A stretch of 39,742 nucleotides of DNA from Actinomycetota bacterium (GCA_009921165.1 RFYI01000008.1:1-39742); one strand, 5' to 3'; counted from the first letter of the stretch, positions 8,310 through 18,235 are shown. The notes: generated from the sequence alone by a model not told the origin. A program made the numbers and translations.

Positions 8310-9869
8310 CTAGGCCTTATCAAGCGCTAAGGGCAAAGGCGAAACATAGTCCGTGACGTCCTGTCGCTTTGGGATAGTTAACCTAAAGCACGCGCCGAAA
8401 CCAGGTTCAGCGATTACTTCTAGCTTGCCTTGATGAAGCTGAGCGTCTTCAATTGAAATAGCCAAACCTAATCCAGTGCCACCGGTAGTTCTTTTACGTG
8501 AAGGATCAGCCCGCCAGAATCTGTTGAACGCTTGTCTTGCCTCGTTCTCACTCATACCAATACCGTGATCGGTAACACTAATAGCAATCGCTCTATCGTT
8601 TTGAGCCACTCGGATGTTCACCGGTTTGCCTTCACTGTGTTCAATCGCATTAGTCAGCAGATTATTGATAATTCGATCAATTCTGCGAGCATCTACTTCA
8701 CATTGCACTGCGCCACTAGGAATATCGGCATCTAGATATACTCCCTTAGAATCTGCAAATTGTTGGATTGCGGCTAGTGAAGTGCCAACCAGACCATTAA
8801 TGTCATGAACTTCGAATTCAGGTTTCACCCCAGCTGCGTCATATCTGGATATTTCCAAGAGATCAGCGAGTAAAACGTCAAATCTATCCATCTGACCATG
8901 CAGGATTTCAACTGATCTTCTTGCAGGGTCTGGAAAACCATCCTTCTCACCGTAAAGATAATCTGCTGAAAGTTTCATTGTGGTAAGCGGCGTTCTAAGT
9001 TCGTGAGACACATCAGAGACAAAGCGCTGCTGCATCTTGGATAACTGCCCAAGAGCCTTTATCTTGTCTTGCAGACTGTCAGCCATGTGATTAAAAGATC
9101 TTGCTAAAACTGCCGCTACATCGGATCCCCTGACAACAAGACGTCTGTCCAAATCACCACTAGCAATGAGCTCACTAGCCTCAGCTGCATCTTGCACCGG
9201 CCTGACAAGCCAACTGGTCACCAAGAAGGAGAAGAATCCAATAATTAGTAGTGTTACTAAACCACCTAAAACCAAAGTCCTTTGCACAAAAGCGAGCGTC
9301 TGCTGCTCGTTATACATGTCATAAACCAAATACAGCTCATACCTGTGTCCACCTGGCAATGTGAACCTTTGCCCGATCAAAATGGCAGGAATTGATTCAC
9401 TGCCACGCATAATTTGAACGGTTTGTGATTGCACGGTTGGTTCAGAGCGCACTAGCTTTCTAAAGTCTTTAGTAATCAGGTCCAGATCTAAACCAGCTGA
9501 TCTTGGACTGGAAAGATTAAGTGAATTTGCTTGATTTGGCGACTGGATAAAAGCCACCTGTCGAGTTTGGGAAACTCCTATGGACTCCAATTCTGAAACA
9601 ACATCATCGAGTGCTTGCTGCAATTGCCAAGAGTTCTGACCCGGAACTCCTTGGAACAATCTGGCAACAGCGAACTTGGCTCGGTTGCTCTCCATAACTG
9701 CGTGCTCGGTCCTGGTATTGAACAGTCCGTTACCGATAGAGACGCTGAGCACCCCACCTAAAACAATTAGGGCAGATCCAGATAAAGCAACCGTATATAC
9801 CAGCGCTCTAATCTGCAGCGAAGACCTAAACCGGTCTAGAGCCGCCTTAGCTATGCGGCTAAAAATCAT
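8310..9869 (-). CDS. mtrB: Sensor histidine kinase MtrB
   Basis: A 519-residue membrane kinase, partner of MtrA. It has two membrane segments (about 21-48 and 198-220) flanking an extracytoplasmic domain of ~150 residues, then HAMP (~221-275). The HisKA motif FVSDVSHELRTPLTTMKLSADYL has its phosphoacceptor at His289. The HATPase domain shows NNLLTNAIEHSEG (N-box), VTDHGIGMSE (G1) and GGTGLGLAIS (G2). The HisKA sequence is distinctly MtrB-like. MtrAB in actinobacteria controls cell-wall hydrolases, division and osmotic responses. The ATG follows the mtrA stop immediately (TAAATG), so the pair is translationally linked. The usual third member, lipoprotein LpqB, is not downstream. Confidence 0.95.
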   Translation of the reverse strand: MIFSRIAKAALDRFRSSLQIRALVYTVALSGSALIVLGGVLSVSIGNGLFNTRTEHAVMESNRAKFAVARLFQGVPGQNSWQLQQALDDVVSELESIGVSQTRQVAFIQSPNQANSLNLSSPRSAGLDLDLITKDFRKLVRSEPTVQSQTVQIMRGSESIPAILIGQRFTLPGGHRYELYLVYDMYNEQQTLAFVQRTLVLGGLVTLLIIGFFSFLVTSWLVRPVQDAAEASELIASGDLDRRLVVRGSDVAAVLARSFNHMADSLQDKIKALGQLSKMQQRFVSDVSHELRTPLTTMKLSADYLYGEKDGFPDPARRSVEILHGQMDRFDVLLADLLEISRYDAAGVKPEFEVHDINGLVGTSLAAIQQFADSKGVYLDADIPSGAVQCEVDARRIDRIINNLLTNAIEHSEGKPVNIRVAQNDRAIAISVTDHGIGMSENEARQAFNRFWRADPSRKRTTGGTGLGLAISIEDAQLHQGKLEVIAEPGFGACFRLTIPKRQDVTDYVSPLPLALDKA

Positions 9870-10544
9870 TTACTCGGGTCCAGCTTTGTAACCCCAACCG
9901 CGAACGGTTAGAACTAACTTAGGGTCTTCCTGATCGTCTTCGATTTTTGAACGCAGACGTTGCACGTGAACATTAACCAGACGAGTATCTGCCTTATATG
10001 TATATTCCCAAACTTGCTCTAAAAGCATCTCCCTTGAGAAAACTTCATTTGGATGAGAAGCCAGAGTCACTAGCAACTTGAACTCGAGCGGAGTAAGCGC
10101 TATTTTCTTGTCCCCCTTACGAACCTCGTGGCTCAGGGTGTCGAGCTCAACTGGTCCAATCTTGATGATGGTCTGTTGAACATCTTTGATTGGGCGCAAT
10201 CTAGCCTTGATTCTTGAAACTAGAATCTCAATCTTGTATGGCTTGGTTACATAGTCATCAGCTCCTGCTTCGAGACCACGAATCATGTCTGAGTCATCGG
10301 TTCGTGCCGTCAGCATGATGATCGGGACGCCTGAAGTTTTACGGATTTCGGTGCAAATTTCAATGCCATTCTTACCAGGTAACATCAGATCTAGAAGGAT
10401 CAGATCCGGCTTATGCTTTTCAAACGCTGGGATTGCTTCAAGTCCGGTAGCGGCAAAGCAAAGCTCAAAACCACTTGATGCTAGGCCAATTTCCAATTGC
10501 TCTCTAAGAGCATCATCGTCTTCAACAATCAGGAGTTTATACAT
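9870..10544 (-). CDS. mtrA: Response regulator MtrA (OmpR family)
   Basis: A 224-residue OmpR/PhoB-type regulator. The receiver domain has the acidic pair VEDDD (residues 8-11), phospho-acceptor Asp52 in LILLDLMLPGKNG, Thr near 78 (IIMLTARTD) and Lys in DYVTKPYKIEIL. A winged-helix DNA-binding domain follows (ALTPLEFKLLVTLASHPNEVFSREMLLEQVWEY...RLVNVHVQRLRSKIEDD). It ends with VLTVRGWGYKAGPE, typical of MtrA. It begins 12 bp after the sahH stop and abuts mtrB, so it probably shares a transcript with sahH and may also have its own promoter. MtrA is essential in several actinobacteria and is phosphorylated by MtrB. Confidence 0.96.
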   Translation of the reverse strand: MYKLLIVEDDDALREQLEIGLASSGFELCFAATGLEAIPAFEKHKPDLILLDLMLPGKNGIEICTEIRKTSGVPIIMLTARTDDSDMIRGLEAGADDYVTKPYKIEILVSRIKARLRPIKDVQQTIIKIGPVELDTLSHEVRKGDKKIALTPLEFKLLVTLASHPNEVFSREMLLEQVWEYTYKADTRLVNVHVQRLRSKIEDDQEDPKLVLTVRGWGYKAGPE

Positions 10545-10556
10545 CCAATAAACTTT

Positions 10557-12044
10557 CTAGTATCTGTAGTGTTCGGGTTTGAATGGGCCGTTAGGCTCCA
10601 CACCAATATAGCGACCCTGATCGCTCGAGAGTTCAGTCAGTTCAACTCCTAATGCTGCCAGGTGCAGACGAGCAACTTTCTCGTCCAGATGTTTAGGCAA
10701 AATATAGACGCCGATTGGGTATTCCGACCTCTTGGTGAAAAGCTCGATCTGAGCTAATACCTGATTGCTAAACGATGTGCTCATTACAAAACTTGGGTGC
10801 CCGGTAGCATTTCCGAGATTCATCAGTCTACCCTCGGAGAGGATAAGAACTGACTTTCCATTTGTTAGTTGCCACTCATCGACCTGAGGTTTAACCTCAA
10901 TCTTCTTTATGCCTGGAATTCTGGCAATTCCATCCATGTCAATTTCATTATCAAAGTGACCGATATTAGCGATAACTGCTAGATGCTTCATCTTGAGGAT
11001 GTGTTCCGCTCTGATGATTCCTGCGTTACCGGTTCCAGTAACAAAGAAATCAACATCGCCAACCACTTTGTCAATCGTAGTTACTTGAAAACCATCCATA
11101 GCAGCCTGCAGGGCGCAAATCGGATCCACCTCAGAAATTATTACTCTTGCACCTTGCCCGCGCATTGCTTCGGCAGCACCCTTGCCAACATCACCATAGC
11201 CCGCGATGAAAACAGTCTTACCACCAATGAGAATGTCGGTTGCACGGTTCAAGCCATCTGGCAATGAATGTCTAATTCCATATTTATTATCGAACTTAGA
11301 TTTAGTTACCGAGTCGTTCACATTGATACCTGGGAATAACAGAGTGCCACGCTTGAACATTTCGTAGAGACGCTTGACACCGGTTGTAGTTTCTTCGGTA
11401 ACGCCATAGATTTCTTCAGCGATACGAGTGAAACGATTATTTGAAAGTTTGAATTGATCCGCCAGCAGAGCAAGAATTACTCGATACTCATCGTTGTCTT
11501 CAACACCTGCTGGTGGCACTGATCCAGCTAATTCAAATTCTCTACCCTTGTGCACTAGCAGAGTTGCATCTCCACCGTCATCAAGAATCATGTTTGGACC
11601 GATGTAATCGGCACCTTCAGCCATAGCTTCTTCAGTCCAGTCAAAGATTCGCTCTGTGCACCACCAGTACTCTTCTAGCGATTCACCCTTCCAAGCGAAT
11701 ACCGGAACACCTTTCGGCGCTTGAACGGTTCCGTGAGGACCAACTACTGCAGCGGCCGCAGCTTCATCTTGTGTGGAGAAAATATTGCAAGATGCCCAGC
11801 GAACTTTTGCCCCAAGTGAAACTAGAGTCTCAATCAGAACAGCGGTCTGAATGGTCATGTGTAGGGAACCGGCGATACGAGCTCCACGAAGTGGCTGAGT
11901 AGGGCCAAACTCTTCGCGCAGGGCCATTAAGCCAGGCATCTCGTTTTCCGCTAGGCGGATTAGGTGCCTACCGTAATCGGCTTGCCCGAGATCGGCTACC
12001 TTGTGATCAATGCGGGTGTCTGTTGGCGTGGTTGAGGCTGTCAT
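10557..12044 (-). CDS. ahcY: Adenosylhomocysteinase (S-adenosyl-L-homocysteine hydrolase)
   Basis: A 495-residue NAD-dependent enzyme that splits S-adenosylhomocysteine into adenosine and homocysteine, relieving product inhibition of methyltransferases. Visible signatures: N-terminal [36 protein letters not shown], the NAD-binding [40 protein letters not shown] and the conserved C-terminal PFKPEHYRY. The length is that of the actinobacterial/eukaryotic form with the ~40-residue insertion ([17 protein letters not shown] region). It stands immediately before mtrA, the same synteny seen in mycobacteria. GATAAT lies 7 nt upstream of the ATG, with only a weak AGAGAA as a possible ribosome site. 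Confidence 0.97.
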   Translation of the reverse strand: MTASTTPTDTRIDHKVADLGQADYGRHLIRLAENEMPGLMALREEFGPTQPLRGARIAGSLHMTIQTAVLIETLVSLGAKVRWASCNIFSTQDEAAAAAVVGPHGTVQAPKGVPVFAWKGESLEEYWWCTERIFDWTEEAMAEGADYIGPNMILDDGGDATLLVHKGREFELAGSVPPAGVEDNDEYRVILALLADQFKLSNNRFTRIAEEIYGVTEETTTGVKRLYEMFKRGTLLFPGINVNDSVTKSKFDNKYGIRHSLPDGLNRATDILIGGKTVFIAGYGDVGKGAAEAMRGQGARVIISEVDPICALQAAMDGFQVTTIDKVVGDVDFFVTGTGNAGIIRAEHILKMKHLAVIANIGHFDNEIDMDGIARIPGIKKIEVKPQVDEWQLTNGKSVLILSEGRLMNLGNATGHPSFVMSTSFSNQVLAQIELFTKRSEYPIGVYILPKHLDEKVARLHLAALGVELTELSSDQGRYIGVEPNGPFKPEHYRY

Positions 12045-12051
12045 GTTCTCT

Positions 12052-12057
12052 ATTATC
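12052..12057 (-). promoter_or_regulatory. Candidate -10 for sahH (GATAAT)
   Basis: GATAAT on the minus strand, 7 nt before the ATG of sahH. It matches five of six bases of TATAAT. It implies a leaderless or near-leaderless start inside the 45-bp manB-sahH gap. Confidence 0.4.
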
Positions 12058-12089
12058 GCCCTTTAAATGTGGTCTTAGAAACCAAAATG

Positions 12090-13499
12090 TTATCTAAGGA
12101 TTAACCCGAGGACTTCGTCCCTGATTGCTTCCATACTGGCTTGGTCATTAGATTCAACGTTTAGGCGCAGCAGTGGTTCGGTATTTGAGGCACGAACATT
12201 GAACCACCACCAGTCTCCGTTCTCTTCAGACCCTGAAACAGTAATGCCGTCTAGGTGATCAAAAGTAGCCCTTGCAGCAAAAGCCTCCTCAACACGGTTC
12301 TTGGCTGCGGCAACGTCCTGAACCTTAGAGTTGATTTCTCCCGAGAGGAAATACGGATTGTATTGCTTAGCGATGGCGCTTAGCGATTCAGGCTGTGAAC
12401 CAAACTCGGCTAACACGTGCATAGCTGCCAACATTCCATTGTCAGCTCCCCAGAAATCTCTGAAGTAATAGTGAGCCGAATGTTCGCCACCAAAGATTGC
12501 GTTGGTATCAGCCATCCGATCCTTGATTAGTGAATGTCCAACCTTAGTTCGCTCCCCCTTCGCGCCGTCAGTCTCAATAACCTCAGCAACTACTTTTGAG
12601 GTAATCAAGTTGTATAAAACCGTGATTTCAGACTCAGTTCCAAGAGCCCTTACTCGGGCAATCTCTCGACGAGCGACCATAGCTGCAACAGCGCTAGGGG
12701 TAACCGGGTCACCATTTTCATCAATTACAAAACAGCGATCAGCATCACCATCGAAAGCCAAACCTAAATCTGCCTTATGAGCAACAACTGCTTTCTGAAG
12801 GTCAACAAGGTTTGCTGGCTCTAGTGGATTTGCTTCATGATTTGGAAAAGTTCCATCCAATTCGAAATACATGTCGATGATTTCAATCGGTAGCTTGGCA
12901 AGGCCGGCAGCAGTTGATAGCACCGCTGGAACGGTGAGCCCGCCCATACCGTTAGCAGCATCAACAACAATTCGCATTGGTTTCACCCCAGATAGATCTA
13001 CAAGCTTCCGAAGATAAGCAGCATAGTCGGCTAATACATCTTGGGTTGAATAACTTCCTGGTGTATTTACTTCTGTAATACCGTGGGATAGAAAATCTTT
13101 TGCACGATCACGAATAGCGGCTAGCCCGGTATCGAGAGAAATTCCTCTTGCCCCTGCTCTAGAGAACTTTATTCCGTTATAGGTTGCCGGGTTGTGGCTC
13201 GCAGTAAACATAGCTGCAGCTAGGTTCATCGAACCGGAAGCGAAATATGACTCATCTGTTGAGCAGAGACCAATCGAGATAACGTTAGCTCCGCGCTTTT
13301 GTGCACCGCGAGCAAAAGCAGCTGCAAACAACGGAGATGAGTCACGCATGTCATGCCCGACAATGACTGATTCACCGGCAAGACCCAACTCATCAATAAA
13401 TCCGGCAGCCAGTGCCTCAACAACATCCTCGGTTAGATCAACGTTGACCAAACCTCGAACATCATACGTTTTTACTATTGCGTCCCAGTTCACACTCAT
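12090..13499 (-). CDS. manB: Phosphomannomutase/phosphoglucomutase (ManB-type)
   Basis: An alpha-D-phosphohexomutase of 469 residues that interconverts mannose-6-P and mannose-1-P (possibly also glucose phosphates), feeding GDP-mannose and surface glycans. Four family motifs are visible: the active serine loop TASHNPATYNGIKF, the metal-binding loop DGDADR, the sugar-recognition loop GGEHSAHYYF and the phosphate loop RASNTEPLLRL. The ORF track starts at GTG 13511; I prefer the ATG at 13499 (MSVNWDAIVKTYDVRG), preceded by GAGG at a suitable distance. Its 5' end lies close to the divergent zincin-like gene. Synteny with whiB2, the giant glycosyltransferase and Rv3259-like protein matches the manB (Rv3257c) locus of mycobacteria; DUF3499, usually beside it, is absent. 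Confidence 0.93.
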   Translation of the reverse strand: MSVNWDAIVKTYDVRGLVNVDLTEDVVEALAAGFIDELGLAGESVIVGHDMRDSSPLFAAAFARGAQKRGANVISIGLCSTDESYFASGSMNLAAAMFTASHNPATYNGIKFSRAGARGISLDTGLAAIRDRAKDFLSHGITEVNTPGSYSTQDVLADYAAYLRKLVDLSGVKPMRIVVDAANGMGGLTVPAVLSTAAGLAKLPIEIIDMYFELDGTFPNHEANPLEPANLVDLQKAVVAHKADLGLAFDGDADRCFVIDENGDPVTPSAVAAMVARREIARVRALGTESEITVLYNLITSKVVAEVIETDGAKGERTKVGHSLIKDRMADTNAIFGGEHSAHYYFRDFWGADNGMLAAMHVLAEFGSQPESLSAIAKQYNPYFLSGEINSKVQDVAAAKNRVEEAFAARATFDHLDGITVSGSEENGDWWWFNVRASNTEPLLRLNVESNDQASMEAIRDEVLGLILR

Positions 13500-13531
13500 A
13501 ATTGGCCTCACCTCTCAACAAAGTTAAAGAA

Positions 13532-13537
13532 TACAAT
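13532..13537 (+). promoter_or_regulatory. Candidate -10 of a leaderless promoter (TACAAT)
   Basis: TACAAT (five of six bases of TATAAT) followed by 6 nt (GACAGC) and the ATG at 13544. No ribosome binding site precedes this ATG, so initiation on a leaderless mRNA is the simplest reading. No clear -35 element is visible. Confidence 0.5.
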
Positions 13538-13543
13538 GACAGC

Positions 13544-13957
13544 ATGGAGCAAAGACTTACAAACCGGGACCGTCATGGTCGCGGAATAAGGCATTCTCTC
13601 TCTGGCGGTCTTTACAAGACTGGCGGATCAGGCCAAGATCAGTTTGCCTCCATTGTTAGTTCTACCTGCGAGTATCTGAGAGAACGCTGGCCTGAAGAGC
13701 TTGGTTCCTTGAAATTTCAGATTCTTGATGCTCCGATACTTGGCGTTAACTCAACATATGTCAAGCGCTGGGCCGCAAGAGTGGAGACTATGACGATAGT
13801 GATTTACCGTCTACCAATTCTGCGTTTGGACCAAAATGCTCACGCTTCCCCAACCGAGGAACGAGTTCGTATCGAGCACCATGTCTTTGAAGCGGCTGCC
13901 GAACTTATCGGCAAAGAACCTTGGGAACTTATTTTTGGAGACGAACCGGAGAATTAG
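13544..13957 (+). CDS. Zincin-like (metallopeptidase-family) protein without HExxH, Rv3259-like
   Basis: A 137-residue soluble protein. The pattern FASIVSSTCEYLRERWPEELGSLKFQILDAP...TMTIVIYRLPI...ERVRIEHHVFEAAAELIGKEP matches the short actinobacterial proteins (Rv3259 type) annotated as metallopeptidase family between whiB2 and manB. Where the zincin family has HExxHxxxxxxG, this copy reads EHHVFEAAAELIG, so the zinc-binding HExxH motif is not intact and peptidase activity is doubtful. The ORF track begins at TTG 13502; I choose ATG 13544 on the basis of the adjacent -10 hexamer and the family length. The stop overlaps the convergent DUF5719 stop (TTAG), leaving no terminator. Confidence 0.75.
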   Translation: MEQRLTNRDRHGRGIRHSLSGGLYKTGGSGQDQFASIVSSTCEYLRERWPEELGSLKFQILDAPILGVNSTYVKRWAARVETMTIVIYRLPILRLDQNAHASPTEERVRIEHHVFEAAAELIGKEPWELIFGDEPEN

Positions 13958-15405
13958 TGAACGCTTACGCTGACTTTCCCGCTGATATTTTTATCGTCAA
14001 GAACAGGTAGCACTCCGATTCGACCGGAGACATCGACTATGAGGTTCGCATAAACTTTTTTATCACTTGGGTATATACCAATCGACATCCCAGCACTGGC
14101 TCTGATGACTGCATCAGATCCCCCAGCAATAGTGCGCTTTACAGTTACAGATCCAATCTTGATGGATACAGTAGTTGATTTTGAACTTGGATTGATGATA
14201 GAAAGTTTTGAAATGCCAGCTTTAGGCACCGCAATATATCTTGGTGTTTGAAATCCTTCAGCTGAGTTCAACCAGGCAAAATCAGTTACCTTATCTGAAG
14301 TCACTTTGGATCTGACGAGTCGAATAGCTGATTGCACGGGGACATCAGAATTCAACAATGCAAAGTAGTCGCCATCTTTGAGTCCCTTTATCTCAAAATC
14401 GCTTACCTTACCGGCAATTGCTTTCACCGAAAGAACCGTACCAAAGGTGTGACTATTACTGCCAAGAACCTGCAAGGTTAGATTTGCATTTACTGAACCT
14501 GGAACATAAACCCTGAGCAATTGTTCAACATCAGAGAAAGTATGGGAATGCTTTCTCAGCCTCGCCGAATCCTTCGATCCGCGCACCAAGATGCCAGGGA
14601 TGACACTAAATGTGCTTCTCGCTGGTGCAGGAGCGATGTAATCAGCTCCAGCTGCTTTGACTCCTCTGAGTGCCTTTTGCTGAATTAGGGCTGTTACAGA
14701 TCCACCACGGCTAATGGCGTGAACAGCGATCGATTGTGACCTTAGAACAAAAGCCGCCAATGGCAAGACGATCGTTTTATGCGAAGCAACAGCAACTCCA
14801 GTTAACCCAGCGCTATGGGACGAACCGTTTTCCGTAAAAATCTCCAAGTCAACTGTTGCATCGACCTGCGTGGGATTGTTCAGAATCAAAAGTGACTCAC
14901 GTCCCGTCATCGTTGAACCACCGACTAGCCAGAGTTCAGACTGTGGTCTTAGGCAAGGAGCTGCTAAGAGTCCTCTCATAGTCTTTTTGCTTGCCATTTG
15001 TATCTCGTTGGCAGTAAGCAGCGCTGAACCTTGCTCGACTTTTCCACTGCTATCAAGGACTGAAACTGCGCCAGCCTTCTTCAGTCTTTGGAAAATGTCT
15101 TGCCTAATTCCGTAACCGGTGATCTTCTTTCCAGTAAACAGATTCAAAGACGTTGACTTAGCCCCAGAGTAGCTAAGCGAAATTGCCGCCGAACCTAATC
15201 GCTTAAAGCCAGTGACCGAGGTTCCAGCTGTGCCGCCGGAAAGGAATGCTGGACCGGAACAAGTAACCTGCAAGTCTCTAGCGCTGACCTGATGGAGTTT
15301 AGATTTGACTTCCCCAGCACTAAATATTGGAGCTGAAGTTCCAAAGTAGACCAAAGCAGTTGCGCTTATAGCTATCAGCAGCAGGCGAAGAAGACGGATT
15401 ACCAT
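13954..15405 (-). CDS. DUF5719-type secreted/membrane-anchored protein
   Basis: A 483-residue protein with one N-terminal membrane segment or signal (LLRLLLIAISATALVYFGTSAPIF) followed by a long beta-rich extracytoplasmic region made of repeated Ig-like or jelly-roll stretches (for example LLILNNPTQVDATVDLEIFTENGS and VPKAGISKLSIINPSSKSTTVSIKI). It is linked to the giant glycosyltransferase gene by a TAATG overlap, so the two are translationally coupled. This pairing, downstream of whiB2, is conserved in actinobacteria, where the protein is called DUF5719. The function is unknown; an accessory role in export or modification of a surface glycan is an inference from the fixed neighbourhood. Confidence 0.8.
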   Translation of the reverse strand: MVIRLLRLLLIAISATALVYFGTSAPIFSAGEVKSKLHQVSARDLQVTCSGPAFLSGGTAGTSVTGFKRLGSAAISLSYSGAKSTSLNLFTGKKITGYGIRQDIFQRLKKAGAVSVLDSSGKVEQGSALLTANEIQMASKKTMRGLLAAPCLRPQSELWLVGGSTMTGRESLLILNNPTQVDATVDLEIFTENGSSHSAGLTGVAVASHKTIVLPLAAFVLRSQSIAVHAISRGGSVTALIQQKALRGVKAAGADYIAPAPARSTFSVIPGILVRGSKDSARLRKHSHTFSDVEQLLRVYVPGSVNANLTLQVLGSNSHTFGTVLSVKAIAGKVSDFEIKGLKDGDYFALLNSDVPVQSAIRLVRSKVTSDKVTDFAWLNSAEGFQTPRYIAVPKAGISKLSIINPSSKSTTVSIKIGSVTVKRTIAGGSDAVIRASAGMSIGIYPSDKKVYANLIVDVSGRIGVLPVLDDKNISGKVSVSVH

Positions 15406-18215
15406 TACTCTTGCTCCCCTTCCGCTTCAAAGCTATTAGTTTCTCGAGTTCTAGTTTTGCGACCACGAGAAGTAGGCAAGGCAAGCAAAATGAAGCCGAG
15501 CAGAATTACAACTTGAACAGATTTAGTAACAGACCATAGCGAGCTACCTGAAGACTTATGCGCTTCACCGGTTTGTTTTACTCTCCACAGCTGGCCGAAT
15601 TCGGTGGTTCCTACCTGGTCTAATTCGGCGGCCGTATTCAGCGCTACACCAATATCGCTGTTTCCCGGACGATTCGGGACAAGAATATAACCATAGTTTT
15701 GGGCAATCAGTTCCTTACTGACAGACTTACCATTTGCAGAAACTAAGCTTGCGACCATTGAAGTAATTGATGCTTTGATGGAGGCATCCGGTTCTAGATT
15801 TTTCTCATTTAGCCGGTACGCAGTTGAAATACCATCAAGTTTGATGCCAAGCCCTCCAACTTCCTCAGCTATGAAGTCTCTTTCACCTTTACTTGAAATA
15901 ACCAGTAATTTAAGCTCACTTCCAGCGCTTGCTTCCGCAGAGAAGATCGCCGGCAGGTTTCTTGAATCAACATATTTCACAAGACTCTCTGCACTAGCCG
16001 CTGCAACTGCCATCGGTATAGCAGCCCCTAAAAATATAAATGCAACCATTAACTTTCTAAATCCAGCCCTCGTAAGAGACTCAAGCCAGAGTGCAATTGC
16101 GCAGATGACAAGAACAGCAAAAATCATCACGCTAGGGGTGCTGCTATCAAAGACCTGCTTGGTTTGCGCTAGAAAAATCGAACCAGCTCCACCGGCTGGG
16201 AAGGAAATTGAATTGATGAACCAAATATTCCCTAAAGCAGCTAAAGCTAATAACCAAATGCCAAAAGTGATTCTCACCTTGCTGGCAACCGCGAGCATTC
16301 CTAGAACAGCTAACCCAATTGCAAACCAGCCGAAAATACCGTCTTGACCAAATAGCGCTTCAAAGACGGACAGCGATTTAGTCGGATAAGAAATAGTTGG
16401 GTCAGCGAATATCCCAAATGGTTTTTTATTTACAAGAATCTGATTCAGGTAATAGGGCAAACTGATGGCGGCTGCTGGCAGAGCAATAAAAATTACTGAC
16501 CTAATTCTGGTTCTAGCTAAGTACGCAAACACCAGACCAATGAGCACAAGCAAAACTATGGCACTCGGAGCGCTGGCCAAAACTACGGCAGCCAATAATC
16601 CAGCAGCAGCAATCCAAGAAACACTCTGCTGGTTTGATCTAACTGAACTACTAAGCCCCAGTCGCCCAGCTCTAGCTAGCGAGAACAACAACCAGGGAAA
16701 ACTTATTGCGAAAATAACTGCAGGGTAATTACCGAGCGATTGTGAATCGGTCAGTGCTGGCCATAAGGCGTAGGCAAGTGCTAAGGGAATCTTTATTGAG
16801 TTCCGAACCGTGATAGTTGTCAGTAATCTCCAGGCACCCATAAAGGCAATTGGTTTAGCAACTAGCAACAAGAAACTAAGGGCTAAGTTAGGTGCAAAAA
16901 AAGTCAGTGAACCGATGGTTAGCAGTACCCAGTTGAACGGATCGCTTGGAGCGGCCAGCCACAAACCCGCACGTTGAAAACTAGCTCCAGTATTGGCAAA
17001 TAGCTGGAGCCAACTATCGCTTAGCGGTAAGGCAAATCCACCAATGCCGGCCTGTCCCAGCGGGAAGAATTTAAAGGACAACACCGCTAGGCCCAGCATG
17101 ATCCAGAGACCGCCGGAAGCTGCAAAACTAAGTTGCGGAACTGAACCTCGAGCCGGGGTGCTCTCATCGAAATTGTCTATGTTGCTCTTCTGTTCGGCTC
17201 TTTCCAGTGCAAGTCTGGATCTTTGCCTGACCTGAGCTGAACTAGCGAAGAGTGAGCGCAAAGGCTTTATGGTAACCGAGTGCCTATCTCTAAGTCTTGC
17301 CCTGACTGTAAAGAAAGCCCAAAGATTTGCTCGCAGGGTAAAGAAGATTCGATCAGGTCTTTTTATAAGCAACAGCCAGAACACTTGACAGAGTGAGAGG
17401 GCTGGTAATGCTAACCAGTAAAGGAAAGCTAAAAACAAAGGCAGGTGTGCCAAGCGGAGGTGATTGGTTGCTTTAGCTAAAGCAAACTTAACCGAACCAC
17501 CTAACCAACGTTTCTGTCTCTTTCCGTGAAGTGACAATTCGGCATGTCTCACTCTTGCAGTTGGAACAACAATTACTCTCGAGCCAATTTGGTGCGCTCT
17601 AATTCCGAGATCTATATCGGCTGCTAGTTCAGGTGCGGTCAGGGAAAAACCACCAAGATCAATCCAGATCTTTGCCCTAATTAACATGGCATTCGAACTA
17701 ACTGCAAGAACATCGCTCATGTTGTCATGTTGCTTTTGATCTAATTCGTCATGAACTAAAGAGAAAGGTTTCAAAGTCTTGGTAAGAGTTAGTCCTTGCT
17801 GGATTATTAACTTTGGATTATCAATGTCTACCTGCTTGGGAGAAGCAATTGCAACTAAAGGAGACACTTCTAGCGACCTGACTAATTCGGCAAGTGCATG
17901 AATCTCCGGAACTGCATCATCGTGCAATAACCAAATTGCGACATCATCAAGATTTTCGAAGCCATCTAAAACTTGTTTGATAGCCAGTGCAGAAAGTTCT
18001 GCAAATGATGCTCTATCCATTACAGATAGCACTGCATGTTTAGAAGATTGAGCAACAAAGTTTTCCAACACTGGTTTTACTAAATCCGATTTAGAACTGT
18101 CAACAACCAAAGTTCGTTCTAATCTAAAGCTCTGTTTTTTCAGAGCATCTAAAACCTTTTCTAAGTAGAGCGGTTGGTCATTCGAAACAACTACCGCCAC
18201 CACACGCATAGTCAT
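15405..18215 (-). CDS. Large membrane glycosyltransferase (GT2 N-domain plus multi-TM)
   Basis: A 936-residue protein. Residues ~1-260 form a GT2-like nucleotide-sugar transferase domain: VVAVVVSNDQPLYLEKVLDAL, an acidic WLLHDDAVPE, and ELAADIDLGIRAHQIGSRV, which fits the acceptor/ED region. Two hydrophobic segments follow (about 268-310), then from about residue 370 a long series of roughly ten membrane helices ending near 915, with a basic cytoplasmic tail. This architecture and the whiB2 - GT - DUF5719 order match the giant actinobacterial glycosyltransferases near Rv3260c. It probably transfers a sugar onto a lipid-linked or extracytoplasmic acceptor in the envelope; donor and acceptor cannot be read from the sequence. 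Coupled to DUF5719 by TAATG; 20 bp after whiB2. Confidence 0.85.
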   Translation of the reverse strand: MTMRVVAVVVSNDQPLYLEKVLDALKKQSFRLERTLVVDSSKSDLVKPVLENFVAQSSKHAVLSVMDRASFAELSALAIKQVLDGFENLDDVAIWLLHDDAVPEIHALAELVRSLEVSPLVAIASPKQVDIDNPKLIIQQGLTLTKTLKPFSLVHDELDQKQHDNMSDVLAVSSNAMLIRAKIWIDLGGFSLTAPELAADIDLGIRAHQIGSRVIVVPTARVRHAELSLHGKRQKRWLGGSVKFALAKATNHLRLAHLPLFLAFLYWLALPALSLCQVFWLLLIKRPDRIFFTLRANLWAFFTVRARLRDRHSVTIKPLRSLFASSAQVRQRSRLALERAEQKSNIDNFDESTPARGSVPQLSFAASGGLWIMLGLAVLSFKFFPLGQAGIGGFALPLSDSWLQLFANTGASFQRAGLWLAAPSDPFNWVLLTIGSLTFFAPNLALSFLLLVAKPIAFMGAWRLLTTITVRNSIKIPLALAYALWPALTDSQSLGNYPAVIFAISFPWLLFSLARAGRLGLSSSVRSNQQSVSWIAAAGLLAAVVLASAPSAIVLLVLIGLVFAYLARTRIRSVIFIALPAAAISLPYYLNQILVNKKPFGIFADPTISYPTKSLSVFEALFGQDGIFGWFAIGLAVLGMLAVASKVRITFGIWLLALAALGNIWFINSISFPAGGAGSIFLAQTKQVFDSSTPSVMIFAVLVICAIALWLESLTRAGFRKLMVAFIFLGAAIPMAVAAASAESLVKYVDSRNLPAIFSAEASAGSELKLLVISSKGERDFIAEEVGGLGIKLDGISTAYRLNEKNLEPDASIKASITSMVASLVSANGKSVSKELIAQNYGYILVPNRPGNSDIGVALNTAAELDQVGTTEFGQLWRVKQTGEAHKSSGSSLWSVTKSVQVVILLGFILLALPTSRGRKTRTRETNSFEAEGEQE

Positions 18216-18235
18216 GAGCGTGGCCTGGCCTTTAG

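Noticed and set aside
12502-12780. Plus-strand 92-aa ORF inside manB
   Set aside because: Antisense shadow of conserved manB sequence; Ser/Ala-rich low-information translation.
15775-16347. Plus-strand 190-aa ORF inside the giant glycosyltransferase
   Set aside because: Opposite strand of hydrophobic coding sequence; long open frames arise there from codon composition.
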